NCBI GenBank assembly: GCA_946999045.1
Contig: CAMQBR010000063.1
Span: 1 to 10,359, forward strand
Origin: an uncultured Prevotella sp.
GTDB taxonomy: Bacteria > Bacteroidota > Bacteroidia > Bacteroidales > Bacteroidaceae
Direction of reading: 5' to 3'
DNA: 10,359 nt
Positions 1-7,481 of the stretch are shown here, piece by piece; position 1 is the first letter of the stretch; the number at the start of each line of letters is the position of its first letter. A program made the translations under genes and the position numbers. The notes beneath the pieces were generated by a model that had not been told where the DNA came from, ran no database searches, and was given only the letters and a program-made list of their open reading frames with translations.

Positions 1-167
1 CTGCGCCTCAACAATTCAAACAAGTTTGATTGTATTCGGCTTGCTCCGTTTTTGCTTCAATTTGTTTGTTCGTTCAGTAGTATAGCTCGCTATACTCTTT
101 CACTCATAAACAAAATTACCTCAAAAATAGTCGCACTATCTGTCAAAGCTAATTGATAAAACCACCC
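1..167 (-). repeat. Inverted copy of the dispersed intergenic repeat (cut by window start)
   Basis: Read on the minus strand this segment starts with GGGTGGTTTTATCAATTAGC and aligns without gaps to 9203-9369: I count 154 identical positions of 167. It contains an 18-base palindrome, AGTATAGCTCGCTATACT, at 79-96, and a TAGCTTTG box near its outer end. The outer edge is the CCACCC at 162-167; the other end lies beyond the window. No reading frame is conserved between the copies, so it looks like a non-coding mobile or structural repeat. The type of element is inferred. Confidence 0.85.
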
Positions 168-205
168 TTATTAGATTTTTAAACTTACATTTTGTATCAA
201 AAAGT

Positions 206-343
206 GCAACCCTAATACTATTAAACTTGATTGAATTGTGAAGGCGCAACCTGTTGTCTATAAAAAGAAAACAAAAGATAACAAAACGTATTTCATAAAA
301 TATAATTCAACTATCGAGGGTATTTTATAGAGCCTGCCTATAA
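206..343 (+). repeat. Decayed copy of the distal half of the same repeat
   Basis: From about 206 to 290 this parallels 9325-9410, for example GAATTGTGAAGGCGCAACCT against GAATTGTTGAGGCGCAGCCT, followed by a shared TATAAAAAGA and AAAACGTA. It ends with TTTATAGAGCCTGCCTATAA, close to the TTTATAGAACCGCTCTTATAA end of the complete copy. That end overlaps the stop codon of carA (338-340). It points the opposite way to the copy at 1-167, so two fragments stand back to back. Together with 1-167 it accounts for nearly all of the gene-free stretch downstream of carA; I see nothing recognisable in 168-205. Confidence 0.65.
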
Positions 344-1411
344 TGCTTCTACAAATTTGTTAAAGATAAACTCTGTATCTACAGGGCCTGAACAAGCCTC
401 AGGGTGAAACTGTACGGAGAACCACGGATTGGTTTTGTGCTTAATACCCGAGTTAGTACCATCGTTCATGTTCTCAAACCATACTGCCCAATCGCTACCC
501 AATGACTTGCTATCAACGGCATAACCGTGGTTCTGACTGGTAATATAACATTTGTTGGTGCCCACTTCTCTTACTGGCTGGTTGTGAGAACGATGCCCAT
601 ACTTTAATTTATATATTTTAGCTCCACCTGCTTTAGCCAATAACTGGTTGCCCATACAGATACCACAAATAGGCTTGTTACTCTTGCGCATTTGTTTACG
701 AATGTTTTGCACGGTCTCTTCGCACATATCTGGGTCGCCAGGACCATTGGCTAAGAATAGTCCGTCAAACTCCATAGCCGTAAAATCGTAGTTCCATGGA
801 ACACGTATTACTTCAACACCACGGTTGAGAAGACATCTTATAATATTGTGCTTAACACCACAATCTACCAAAACAACTTTTTTGCCTGCCCCCTCATTAT
901 ACTTAATAATTTGCTTACAGCTCACCTTATCTACAAAGTTTACACCTTCGTAGTTGGCCTCAGGAATGTTGTCTGGCTCGTCATCAAAGATAATCTTACC
1001 CATCATCACACCATGCTCACGCAACACTTTGGTTAATTGGCGTGTATCTACACCTGTAATGCCAGGCACTTTCTCACGTTTCAACCAGTCGGCCAAACTC
1101 TCATGAGCGTTCCAATGACTATAATATATGCTGTAATCAGACACTATAAGTGCCGATACATGTATTCGCTCACTCTCCATATATACAGCAACACCATTCT
1201 CTTGGAAAGAAAATGGTGGTACACCGTAGTTGCCTACGAGTGGAAATGTGAATGTTAATAACTGACCCTCGTACGACGGATCGGTTAAACTTTCGGGGTA
1301 ACCCATCATTGCCGTATTAAAAACTACCTCTCCTGCTACTGGAGCATCGTAGCCAAATGATTTACCACGAAACTTAGTTCCATCGGATAATACAAGTGTT
1401 ACATTCTTCAT
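338..1411 (-). CDS. carA: Carbamoyl-phosphate synthase small (glutaminase) subunit
   Basis: Hydrolyses glutamine and passes ammonia to the large subunit CarB for carbamoyl phosphate, the precursor of pyrimidines and arginine; cytosolic. The 357 residues are close to the usual ~360-380. The N-terminal CarA domain shows the DPSYEGQLLTFTFPLVGNYG and GVDTRQLTKVLREHG signatures. The C-terminal class I amidotransferase domain has LANGPGDPD, the nucleophile loop GICMGNQ (Cys252), SQNHGYAVD and QFHPEACSGP, giving the triad Cys252-His336-Glu338. The loop has Asn where many CarA proteins have His (GICLGHQ); from memory this is usual in Bacteroidota. The ATG at 1411 is 26 bases after the purF stop, so the two are probably cotranscribed. 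carB does not follow: repeat sequence begins at the stop codon. Confidence 0.96.
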   Translation of the reverse strand: MKNVTLVLSDGTKFRGKSFGYDAPVAGEVVFNTAMMGYPESLTDPSYEGQLLTFTFPLVGNYGVPPFSFQENGVAVYMESERIHVSALIVSDYSIYYSHWNAHESLADWLKREKVPGITGVDTRQLTKVLREHGVMMGKIIFDDEPDNIPEANYEGVNFVDKVSCKQIIKYNEGAGKKVVLVDCGVKHNIIRCLLNRGVEVIRVPWNYDFTAMEFDGLFLANGPGDPDMCEETVQNIRKQMRKSNKPICGICMGNQLLAKAGGAKIYKLKYGHRSHNQPVREVGTNKCYITSQNHGYAVDSKSLGSDWAVWFENMNDGTNSGIKHKTNPWFSVQFHPEACSGPVDTEFIFNKFVEAL

Positions 1412-1437
1412 TGTACTGCGTATTTTTAACGTTTGTC

Positions 1438-3315
1438 TTAATAATTTTGTTCGTAATAACTAATAAATGCTTTGTTACATAACTTCATGCCGTTGGGGGT
1501 TGGATATTTACCCGTAAAATACCAATCGCCTTTTTGCATGGGGATAGCTTGATGCAAACCTTCTATCGACTGGAATACCAGTTCTATAGGTGTAGTAACT
1601 CCCTCTGGACGAAGCATCTCTACTACTTTTTTGTTAATTTCTTCTACTGTAAAAGGCTCGTAAATATGGCGTACACAATTACTAATTTCTTCTACTGGTT
1701 TGCGTATTTCTTCTACACATTGACGATAAGTTTGTGTGATAACATCCTCTCTTCCTTCATCTTTTAATAATTGAATGGCGGCACGAAACACACAAAACTC
1801 GTTAAGGTGCGACATATCTATGCCATAATAGTCGGGATAACGTATTTGTGGAGCACTGGAAACAATAACTATCTTTTTAGGATGAAGCCTATCTAATATA
1901 CGCAAAATGCTTTCCTTGAGGGTGGTTCCTCGCACAATGCTGTCGTCTATTATTACCAAATTATCTTGGTAAGGCTTTATTGTGCCGTAGGTTATATCGT
2001 ATACGTGCGATGCTAAATCATTGCGAGTGTTGCCTTCTGTGATAAAGGTACGCAACTTTATATCCTTGCATAGCACCTTTTCTACTCTTACTGTCTCAGA
2101 CAATATCTCTGTTAATTCCTCGTATGTAGGTATGTGAGACAAAGCTTGTATGTGCTTTATCTTGGTTTGATGCAGATGTTTTTTTACCCCCTGCAGCAGT
2201 CCGTAAAATGCTACTTCGGCTGTATTTGGGATGAAAGAGAACACTGTGTTCTTTATATCATCATTGATAGCCTTTAGCACAAAGGGCGTTAACTGCTTAC
2301 CCAGCTTTTTACGCTCCTGATAAATGTCGCTGTCAGAACCCCTACTAAAATATATTCTTTCAAAAGAACAGGCTGCATCGCCACGCTGATTGAGTATCTT
2401 TTCTATATGGCATTCGCCATTTCTATTCACCAACAGAGCATAACCTGGCTTAAGTTCGCATATATCATCGCATTCTAAATCGAAGGTTGTTTGCAAAACA
2501 GGACGTTCGCTTGCCAGTACTACTATCTCATCATTCTGATAATAAAAGGCTGGACGTATGCCCCAAGGGTCGCGCATAGAGAACATTTCTCCCGAACCTG
2601 TGATACCACATACAACGTAACCACCATCAAAATCGGCCATGGTAGTGCGCAATACGTTACTGGTTTTTATATGAGCTTCTATGTAGCGAGTAATATCCAT
2701 GTTTTCTAACCCCTGCTTTCTGGCTTCTACATAGTTGCGCTCTACCTCCCTATCCAATCGGTGTCCCATAAATTCCAGCATCAAGAAGCTGTCGCTATCA
2801 ATACGTGGACATTGACCTTGCTGTATGAGTTTGTTAAAAATCATATCTACATTGGTCATATTAAAGTTACCACACAAACAAAGATTTTTGGCTCGCCAGT
2901 TGTTTCTCCGCATAAAAGGATGCACAAAGGTAATGCCTTTTTTGCCCGTTGTAGAGTAGCGCAAGTGCCCCATATATAGCTGACCTGCATACGGAAGATG
3001 ATTTTTAACATATTCTATATCAGACAATTGCTCTTGAGAAACCTCCTTAAAACTATTTCTGACACTTGAAAATATCTTGGTAATAGCATTTTTCCCTTCG
3101 GCACGTTCTCTAAACATAAATTCACAACCAGGTTGAGAATCCTGCTTTATACATGCCAATCCAGCACCTTCCTGCCCACGGTTGTGCTGCTTCTCCATCA
3201 TTAAGTATAGCTTGTTCAATGCATATTGCCATGTACCATATTTCTTTTGATAATACTCTAATGGCTTTAGCAGTCTTATCATTGCTACACCACATTCATG
3301 CTTTAAGGGCTCCAT
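1438..3315 (-). CDS. purF: Amidophosphoribosyltransferase, long Bacteroidota form
   Basis: Committed step of purine synthesis: PRPP plus glutamine to phosphoribosylamine; cytosolic. The N-terminal Ntn glutaminase domain would start at Cys8 (KHE|CGVAM) after removal of a seven-residue propeptide, and shows RGQEGAG (46-52) and GHLRYSTTG (about 116-124). The phosphoribosyltransferase domain carries the PRPP loop IIDDSIVRGTT (455-465) and SAPQIRYPDYYGIDM. At 625 residues it is well above the ~470-505 of E. coli or B. subtilis PurF; extra sequence lies between the two domains (about 350-440) and at the C-terminus. The usual HNGNLTN motif reads GNFNMTN (149-155). Whether the four Fe-S cysteines of the B. 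subtilis type exist is unclear; I cannot assign them. First gene of a purF-carA unit. A long PurF-like paralog of other specificity cannot be excluded. Confidence 0.85.
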   Translation of the reverse strand: MEPLKHECGVAMIRLLKPLEYYQKKYGTWQYALNKLYLMMEKQHNRGQEGAGLACIKQDSQPGCEFMFRERAEGKNAITKIFSSVRNSFKEVSQEQLSDIEYVKNHLPYAGQLYMGHLRYSTTGKKGITFVHPFMRRNNWRAKNLCLCGNFNMTNVDMIFNKLIQQGQCPRIDSDSFLMLEFMGHRLDREVERNYVEARKQGLENMDITRYIEAHIKTSNVLRTTMADFDGGYVVCGITGSGEMFSMRDPWGIRPAFYYQNDEIVVLASERPVLQTTFDLECDDICELKPGYALLVNRNGECHIEKILNQRGDAACSFERIYFSRGSDSDIYQERKKLGKQLTPFVLKAINDDIKNTVFSFIPNTAEVAFYGLLQGVKKHLHQTKIKHIQALSHIPTYEELTEILSETVRVEKVLCKDIKLRTFITEGNTRNDLASHVYDITYGTIKPYQDNLVIIDDSIVRGTTLKESILRILDRLHPKKIVIVSSAPQIRYPDYYGIDMSHLNEFCVFRAAIQLLKDEGREDVITQTYRQCVEEIRKPVEEISNCVRHIYEPFTVEEINKKVVEMLRPEGVTTPIELVFQSIEGLHQAIPMQKGDWYFTGKYPTPNGMKLCNKAFISYYEQNY

Positions 3316-3375
3316 AGTTGTTGTTCGTTTTTTTATGTTTTGTATATATTGTATGAAACTACTTGTATAATTTAT

Positions 3376-3399
3376 GGCTGGTTATATAAATTAGCTTTA
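3376..3399 (+). repeat. Decayed end fragment of the dispersed repeat
   Basis: GGCTGGTTATATAAATTAGC followed by TTT matches the proximal end of the family, GGGTGGTTCTATAAATTAGC followed by TTTG, with two substitutions before it diverges. It lies 20 bases upstream of the 56-bp miniature copy in the same orientation, like the doubled GGGYGGTTCTATAAAT ends of the complete copy at 9175 and 9203. Confidence 0.5.
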
Positions 3400-3419
3400 T
3401 TATTTCTTTTTTGATTTAT

Positions 3420-3475
3420 GGGTGGTTCTATAAAATAGTATCACAATCTGTCAAAGCTAATTGATAGGACCGCCC
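3420..3475 (-). repeat. 56-bp miniature copy of the dispersed repeat with inverted ends
   Basis: It begins with GGGTGGTTCTAT and ends with ATAGGACCGCCC, imperfect inverted ends (10 of 12 pair). Read on the minus strand it is the first ~44 bases of the long element, including ATTAGCTTTGACAGATTGTG and ATACTATTTT, joined directly to the far terminal repeat. The whole interior (hairpin and GAGGCGCAGCC section) is missing. TTAT stands on both sides (3416-3419 and 3476-3479), a possible target duplication. It lies in the spacer upstream of purF and carries a TAGCTTTG box on the minus strand (3452-3459), without a -33 partner that I can see. Confidence 0.75.
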
Positions 3476-3531
3476 TTATTTTTAAGAGCAAGATGATAAG
3501 TGTGTGAAGAAGATTGTAGACGTATGAGCAT

Positions 3532-3571
3532 AAAAAAAGAAGAACTACAAAACCTTATTTTGCTATTCTTC
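3532..3571 (-). terminator. Probable terminator downstream of the polysaccharide export gene
   Basis: On the minus strand GAAGAA (complement of 3566-3571) pairs with TTCTTC (complement of 3539-3544). An inner stem AAAAT/GTTTT-type pairing lies between (CAAAA and TTTTG around 3548-3562, separated from the outer stem by a small internal loop). A run of T follows at 3538-3532. It lies 36 bases beyond the stop codon of the export gene. The other side also has a T-rich tract on the plus strand, so it could act in both directions. Confidence 0.5.
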
Positions 3572-3606
3572 ATTTTTTTTATTTTCATTCTTAGTATTAT
3601 TTGTTG

Positions 3607-4404
3607 TTATCTTAATACATTAACTAATAAGGAAGCTACCGATGTTACAATACTAACAAACGAGAACCAAAGTGTTGTTGATGCGCCTATTCCAGAGTTC
3701 TTTGCTTGTACACTATTAGGCTCAACATATATTACATCGTTTTGCTGTAAATAATAATAAGGCGAATTAATGATGTTGGCATCATTCAAATTTAGCCTAA
3801 CTGCACTCTTTTGCCCTGTCTCATCTTCTCTTATCAGCATAATATTATTGCGTTTACCATAGAGGGTTAAATCGCCAGCCTTAGCCAATGCTTCAATAAT
3901 ACTTATTTTTTCTGTGCTTACAGGTATAACACCAGGGCTTTTAACCTCGCCTATTACTGTTACATGATAGCTCGCCATTCTAACCGTTACTATAGGATTT
4001 TCGGTAGCTGCCATATAGGGTAAAATTTTCTTTCGTATCAGCTCTTGGCAACCTTTCTTGGTTAATCCTTGTACGTGTACATATCCTATAATGGGGAAAT
4101 TGATATTACCATCATTATCTACCAAGTATCCTTGAAGGTTTCCTCCACCTGTGGATAGTTGTCCAGAAGCACCTACAGTATTGGAAACTGACAAATTAAA
4201 AGGAGCTGCTGCAGCTGGTTCGGTTGTGCTTACCGTAATGGTGAGCATATCCTTGGGCATTATCTTAGCATCGTAAAGACCCCTTGAACCTGCCAAACTT
4301 ATTTCATCTATATTTTGGAAATAGGGTACTTTTCGTCCGCTTACACAGCTTTCAAAAAGCACAAAAACGAATAGAAGAATGATTGGGAATATAAATTTCT
4401 TCAT
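3607..4404 (-). CDS. Polysaccharide export lipoprotein, Wza/Poly_export-SLBB family
   Basis: Outer-membrane secretin-like protein for export of capsule or exopolysaccharide. The 265 residues start with a hydrophobic signal (4-17) ending at Cys20 in LFESC, a weak but plausible lipobox. Next come the Poly_export domain (about 42-145, with YDAKIMPKDMLTITVST and NDGNINFPIIGYVHVQGLT) and one SLBB domain (about 147-200, VTVIGEVKSPGVIPV). A C-terminal hydrophobic helix (243-264) could be the membrane-spanning segment. E. coli Wza is longer (~380 residues) with a second SLBB domain. Genes of this family usually sit next to a Wzc-like tyrosine kinase or glycosyltransferases; none is here. It has its own promoter and terminator and looks like a single-gene unit. 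The family call is firm; the polymer exported is unknown. Confidence 0.92.
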   Translation of the reverse strand: MKKFIFPIILLFVFVLFESCVSGRKVPYFQNIDEISLAGSRGLYDAKIMPKDMLTITVSTTEPAAAAPFNLSVSNTVGASGQLSTGGGNLQGYLVDNDGNINFPIIGYVHVQGLTKKGCQELIRKKILPYMAATENPIVTVRMASYHVTVIGEVKSPGVIPVSTEKISIIEALAKAGDLTLYGKRNNIMLIREDETGQKSAVRLNLNDANIINSPYYYLQQNDVIYVEPNSVQAKNSGIGASTTLWFSFVSIVTSVASLLVNVLR

Positions 4405-4435
4405 ACTACTTGGATAACTATATTCTTATTTGCTA

Positions 4436-4467
4436 CAAAATTAGTTCTATTTTTTGATACTCACAAA
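4436..4467 (-). promoter_or_regulatory. Bacteroidota-type promoter of the export lipoprotein gene
   Basis: On the minus strand a TTTG -33 box (complement of 4464-4467) is separated by exactly 20 bases from TAATTTTG (complement of 4436-4443). This fits the TTTG-N19-21-TAnnTTTG consensus of the primary Bacteroidetes sigma factor. Transcription would start near 4430, giving a leader of about 25 bases before the ATG at 4404. It is the best promoter match in the window. Confidence 0.75.
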
Positions 4468-4539
4468 TTATTAAGAGTAAATTACTAAAAAAATCTAACA
4501 CTTACAAAGTCCTAATAAAGTAAGGAATATTGCCTGCGG

Positions 4540-5457
4540 TTACTTCTTTCCAAACAATGAAAAGTGGACATAACGCTTAGGATGCTGGCGAAGATTTACC
4601 ACTAAAGAGTCTATATGCTGCACTGTCTTGTTGAGATTAAGATAGAGATTCGTATCTTGCAGAAGCAAACCAAGCGAGCTGGAATTGTTATTTAGCTTAG
4701 CTGTAAATGTCTTTACATTAGCTACGGTGGCATCTACATCTGCCACTGTTGCATTTACTTGTGCCATAGTGGATAACACATCTACCTTACTTAGGTTATG
4801 GGTAAACTTCTCTGAGTTATCCAATACCTTATTGGCTTTGCTTAACATATGGGGCATGGTGCTGTTTACTTGCAACAATATTGAGTGCAACTGGTGTGAA
4901 GAAGCAGACAGTGTTGTAGTTATATCGCCTATATTATCCAACGATTTAGCCAAAGAAGGATTTGCTAAAAGCACATTCAGATTGGTCATTATAGAGTCGA
5001 GCTTAGGCAACATCTTCTGCATAGTAGGCACCATATGTGATACAACGCCTACCGTCCCCATATCTATCATGCCAGGTATTACCTCGCCTGCATTAATATA
5101 TTGACCGTGGTTAGGAGCCATTAAAAGGTTTACCTTTATATTTCCCAATACATCACTACTAATAGCGGCTGTACTCCCTACAGGAATTTTCATCTCACTA
5201 TTAATTTCTACCTGCACTATTATCTTGCCTTGGCGGCTGTAATCAAAGTCTATTTTCTTTACCCTACCCACCTTGTAACCAGAGGCATAGATAGGATTAG
5301 ATATTGTTAGTCCATTGATATTCTCAAAAGACATATAATAAATGGTGGTATCTGAGAAAAAGTTTTTGCCTTTTAGAAAGTTGATACCCAGATACAAGGC
5401 AACAAGAGCCACCACGGCTACCAATCCTATTTGTACTTCTTTTAGATGTTTTTTCAT
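4540..5457 (-). CDS. MCE (MlaD-like) family membrane-anchored lipid-transport protein
   Basis: Substrate-binding component of a Mla-type phospholipid transport system between inner and outer membrane. The 305 residues hold one N-terminal transmembrane helix (about 8-27), then a single MCE domain (about 37-115: INGLTISNPIYASGYKVGRV, VPVGSTA-like IPVGSTAAISSDVLGNIKVN). A long helical tail (about 140-290) contains heptad-like VNATVADVDATVANVKTF, as expected for a hexameric channel. The protein ends in a basic HPKRYVHFSLFGKK. The ATG at 5457 is 6 bases after the amidase stop, so the two are cotranscribed. No MlaE permease or MlaF ATPase is in the window; in this phylum they are often elsewhere. 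The family call is firm; the transported lipid and direction are inferred from relatives. Confidence 0.93.
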   Translation of the reverse strand: MKKHLKEVQIGLVAVVALVALYLGINFLKGKNFFSDTTIYYMSFENINGLTISNPIYASGYKVGRVKKIDFDYSRQGKIIVQVEINSEMKIPVGSTAAISSDVLGNIKVNLLMAPNHGQYINAGEVIPGMIDMGTVGVVSHMVPTMQKMLPKLDSIMTNLNVLLANPSLAKSLDNIGDITTTLSASSHQLHSILLQVNSTMPHMLSKANKVLDNSEKFTHNLSKVDVLSTMAQVNATVADVDATVANVKTFTAKLNNNSSSLGLLLQDTNLYLNLNKTVQHIDSLVVNLRQHPKRYVHFSLFGKK

Positions 5458-5463
5458 ATCCTT

Positions 5464-7005
5464 TTACTTCTTTTTATTTTTCAGAAATGTGTGAATGGCT
5501 ACATTGCTATCGGTTCGATGTCCGTTTACAAAGGCTATGATAAAGGCTTCGGGAAAACGGGTTACCAATTCCTTACGCAAGCGGCGTATCTCATTATAGT
5601 TGATAGACGAGCCACAGGTGTACTTCCACATATTGTTTTCCAAATAACAGTCGCACTGGCGTAAGTTCTTTAGCAAGACGCTGTTCATGGATATTTTACG
5701 ACTACTACTAAATATTTGTACCTTAAACACAGGCACATCCTTGGGTATAGCCTGTATCGACGTATCTGTTGGTACTATAAGATGTTCTGCTCCTACATCG
5801 GTATGGTTTACCTTTATATTAATTTTCTTTTGTTGGGGCTTTGCAGTTACGGTGTTATTTTGGGGGGCATTACGCTTTTTATCTTTCAATACTACTGGTA
5901 CTTTATCATCATTGGTATTAGTTGCAGCAAATGTGCTTAAGGTTTTATCTGTTGGTGCTGCTACCATATACTTGCTATCATTTTTAAGTGTAATGGGTGC
6001 TTTAACCGCATCATTCTTAGAGGTATTTGCTATGTTTGTACTATCATTTTTGGTAGAAGCAGCTGCCTGTTCTGCATGATTAGATGTGTGCATTGCATTT
6101 CTAACAATGCGGTTTATGCGGCTTTGTCTTGCTGTTTTGTCACTCTGTTTGTACTCTACCGGAATAACACTTGGTATTGTATCTACTGTTACAACAGAAG
6201 CCTTGTACGGTACTGTAACGCCCTGATAATACTTGTTCTTATAAGTCATAAAGGCATCAAAGAAGCCTTTAGTGTACATTTGAACGGCTTGAGGCGAGTT
6301 CATAAACTTTTCATCATCTGCAGTAGAGATAAATCCCAGCTCTAACAAGCACCCAGGCATAGATGATAAGCGCAGCACAGCTAAGTTATCTTGATGAGCT
6401 CCCATGTCGTGCATACCCGTAGCTTGGCAAATGCAACGCTGCATATACTTTGCCAGCTCTACACTTTTGTGCATATTTACATCTTGCATAAATTCGAACA
6501 TGATATTGCTTTCTGCCGAATTAGGATCAAAGCCTTTGTACGTATGCTGATAATTCTTCTCCAAAAAGATAACGGCATTTTCGCGTTTAGCCACTTCCAA
6601 GTTTTGTGCTATGCCGCTTTTGCCCGTTTTCTTTCCTTTGCCCAAGGTGTATGTCTGTACCCCCGAAGCTTGTCGTCCTGCATCCAAAGAATTGATATGC
6701 ACAGATATAAACAAGTCGGCATGATTTTTATTGGCTATCTCTGCACGCCTTACCAAGGGAAGAAACACATCGGTAGTACGTGTGTAAATAACTTTTACAT
6801 CTGGACATTGCTGTTCTACCATTTTGCCAAATGCCAAACCAAACTTCAAGGTAAGGTCTTTCTCGCACGACAATGCACCTGCCGCACCTTGATCTTTACC
6901 TCCATGCCCAGGGTCTATAACCAGTGTAAACCGTTTGTTAGCAGCCATGGTAGCCATGGCATACATTAAAAAAGCAAGTAAGCAGAAGTAGAATGTCTTA
7001 TTCAT
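5464..7005 (-). CDS. Exported N-acetylmuramoyl-L-alanine amidase with SPOR-like tail
   Basis: Zinc amidase that cuts the amide bond between N-acetylmuramic acid and the stem peptide, probably during septum splitting or wall turnover in the periplasm. The start is the ATG at 7005; the frame is open further upstream only from a TTG at 7053, and the protein from 7005 begins with a clean signal peptide (MNKTFYFCLLAFLMYAMATMA, cleavage near residue 21). The Amidase_3 domain (about 26-250) shows the zinc ligands His34 (DPGHGG), Glu48 and His103 (SVHINS) and the catalytic Glu222 (LLELGFIS). A Thr/Asn/Lys-rich linker with repeated LKND-like units (about 290-420) leads to a SPOR-like domain near the C-terminus (VFKVQIFSSS to FPEAFIIAFVNG), which would bind denuded septal glycan. 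It is followed by the MCE gene 6 bases on. Confidence 0.93.
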   Translation of the reverse strand: MNKTFYFCLLAFLMYAMATMAANKRFTLVIDPGHGGKDQGAAGALSCEKDLTLKFGLAFGKMVEQQCPDVKVIYTRTTDVFLPLVRRAEIANKNHADLFISVHINSLDAGRQASGVQTYTLGKGKKTGKSGIAQNLEVAKRENAVIFLEKNYQHTYKGFDPNSAESNIMFEFMQDVNMHKSVELAKYMQRCICQATGMHDMGAHQDNLAVLRLSSMPGCLLELGFISTADDEKFMNSPQAVQMYTKGFFDAFMTYKNKYYQGVTVPYKASVVTVDTIPSVIPVEYKQSDKTARQSRINRIVRNAMHTSNHAEQAAASTKNDSTNIANTSKNDAVKAPITLKNDSKYMVAAPTDKTLSTFAATNTNDDKVPVVLKDKKRNAPQNNTVTAKPQQKKINIKVNHTDVGAEHLIVPTDTSIQAIPKDVPVFKVQIFSSSRKISMNSVLLKNLRQCDCYLENNMWKYTCGSSINYNEIRRLRKELVTRFPEAFIIAFVNGHRTDSNVAIHTFLKNKKK

Positions 7006-7012
7006 ATTGGTG

Positions 7013-7020
7013 CAAAAGTA
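7013..7020 (-). promoter_or_regulatory. TAnnTTTG box just upstream of the amidase start
   Basis: TACTTTTG on the minus strand lies only 7 bases before the amidase ATG. If used as the -7 box, the transcript would start at or within a few bases of the ATG and be nearly leaderless. No TTTG is found at the proper 19-21 base spacing (one lies at 12 bases), so this is a partial promoter match. The amidase may also be read from upstream through folB. Confidence 0.35.
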
Positions 7021-7077
7021 ATGATTTTTGTGCAAACTGCTATTCTTTATCAACTTGTTTTTTTTTATTTTTTAGTT

Positions 7078-7455
7078 CTAATTATCAGCTCTTGTCAAAT
7101 GCAATTCCACCCCTGCCCCATCACAATCGGCACTCATGGGAGGATTTATTTTCATTAGTTCCAAATCTATTGCTTCTATCGTAGAATAGTCTTTAAGCAA
7201 ATGGGTTCCTATTCTTCCTGCTACATGTTCTAATAGTTTCGAGGGTGTTTGCATTTCTTGCTGTATGCAAGCAAACACATCGGCATAGCTTACTGTATTG
7301 GTTAACAAATCGGTACAAACGGCTTTATCCATAGCTACCTTGATGCGAACATTGAGAAGATAATCGTTACCCGTTATTTGCTCCTGTGGCAACACGCCAT
7401 GATAAGCATGAAATTTAAGATTGCGCAAAAATATATAAGAAGATTTTATCGTCAT
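7078..7455 (-). CDS. folB: Dihydroneopterin aldolase
   Basis: Folate pathway enzyme that converts 7,8-dihydroneopterin to 6-hydroxymethyl-dihydropterin and glycolaldehyde; cytosolic homo-oligomer. The 125 residues match the family length (~120). Residues that correspond to the known active site of S. aureus DHNA are present: Glu25 in YHGVLPQE, Tyr57 in VSYADV, Glu76 in LLEHVA and Lys102 in LMKINPP. These lie two to three positions beyond Glu22, Tyr54, Glu74 and Lys100. It starts 26 bases after the NrdJ-like gene and ends 72 bases before the amidase, with no obvious terminator on either side. Cotranscription with the NrdJ-like gene is likely, but no functional link between the two is evident. 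Confidence 0.95.
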   Translation of the reverse strand: MTIKSSYIFLRNLKFHAYHGVLPQEQITGNDYLLNVRIKVAMDKAVCTDLLTNTVSYADVFACIQQEMQTPSKLLEHVAGRIGTHLLKDYSTIEAIDLELMKINPPMSADCDGAGVELHLTRADN

Positions 7456-7481
7456 AAAAAAAATATATATAGCATTTTTAT

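Noticed and set aside
1..340. CRISPR-like or tandem array because of recurring short units
   Set aside because: The units are parts of two divergent repeat copies in opposite orientation; there is no regular repeat-spacer spacing.
3500..3754. Plus-strand 84-residue frame with a hydrophobic stretch (LILLFFIFFIFILSIICCYL)
   Set aside because: The hydrophobic part comes from the T-rich terminator region and the rest is antisense to the export gene; no promoter box and no family resemblance.
6391..6969. Plus-strand 192-residue frame
   Set aside because: It is entirely antisense to the conserved Amidase_3 domain and has no recognisable motifs; a shadow of the real gene.
7006..7053. Upstream extension of the amidase from a TTG at 7053
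   Set aside because: It would bury the signal peptide behind 16 polar residues and cover the TACTTTTG box; the ATG at 7005 gives a standard signal peptide.
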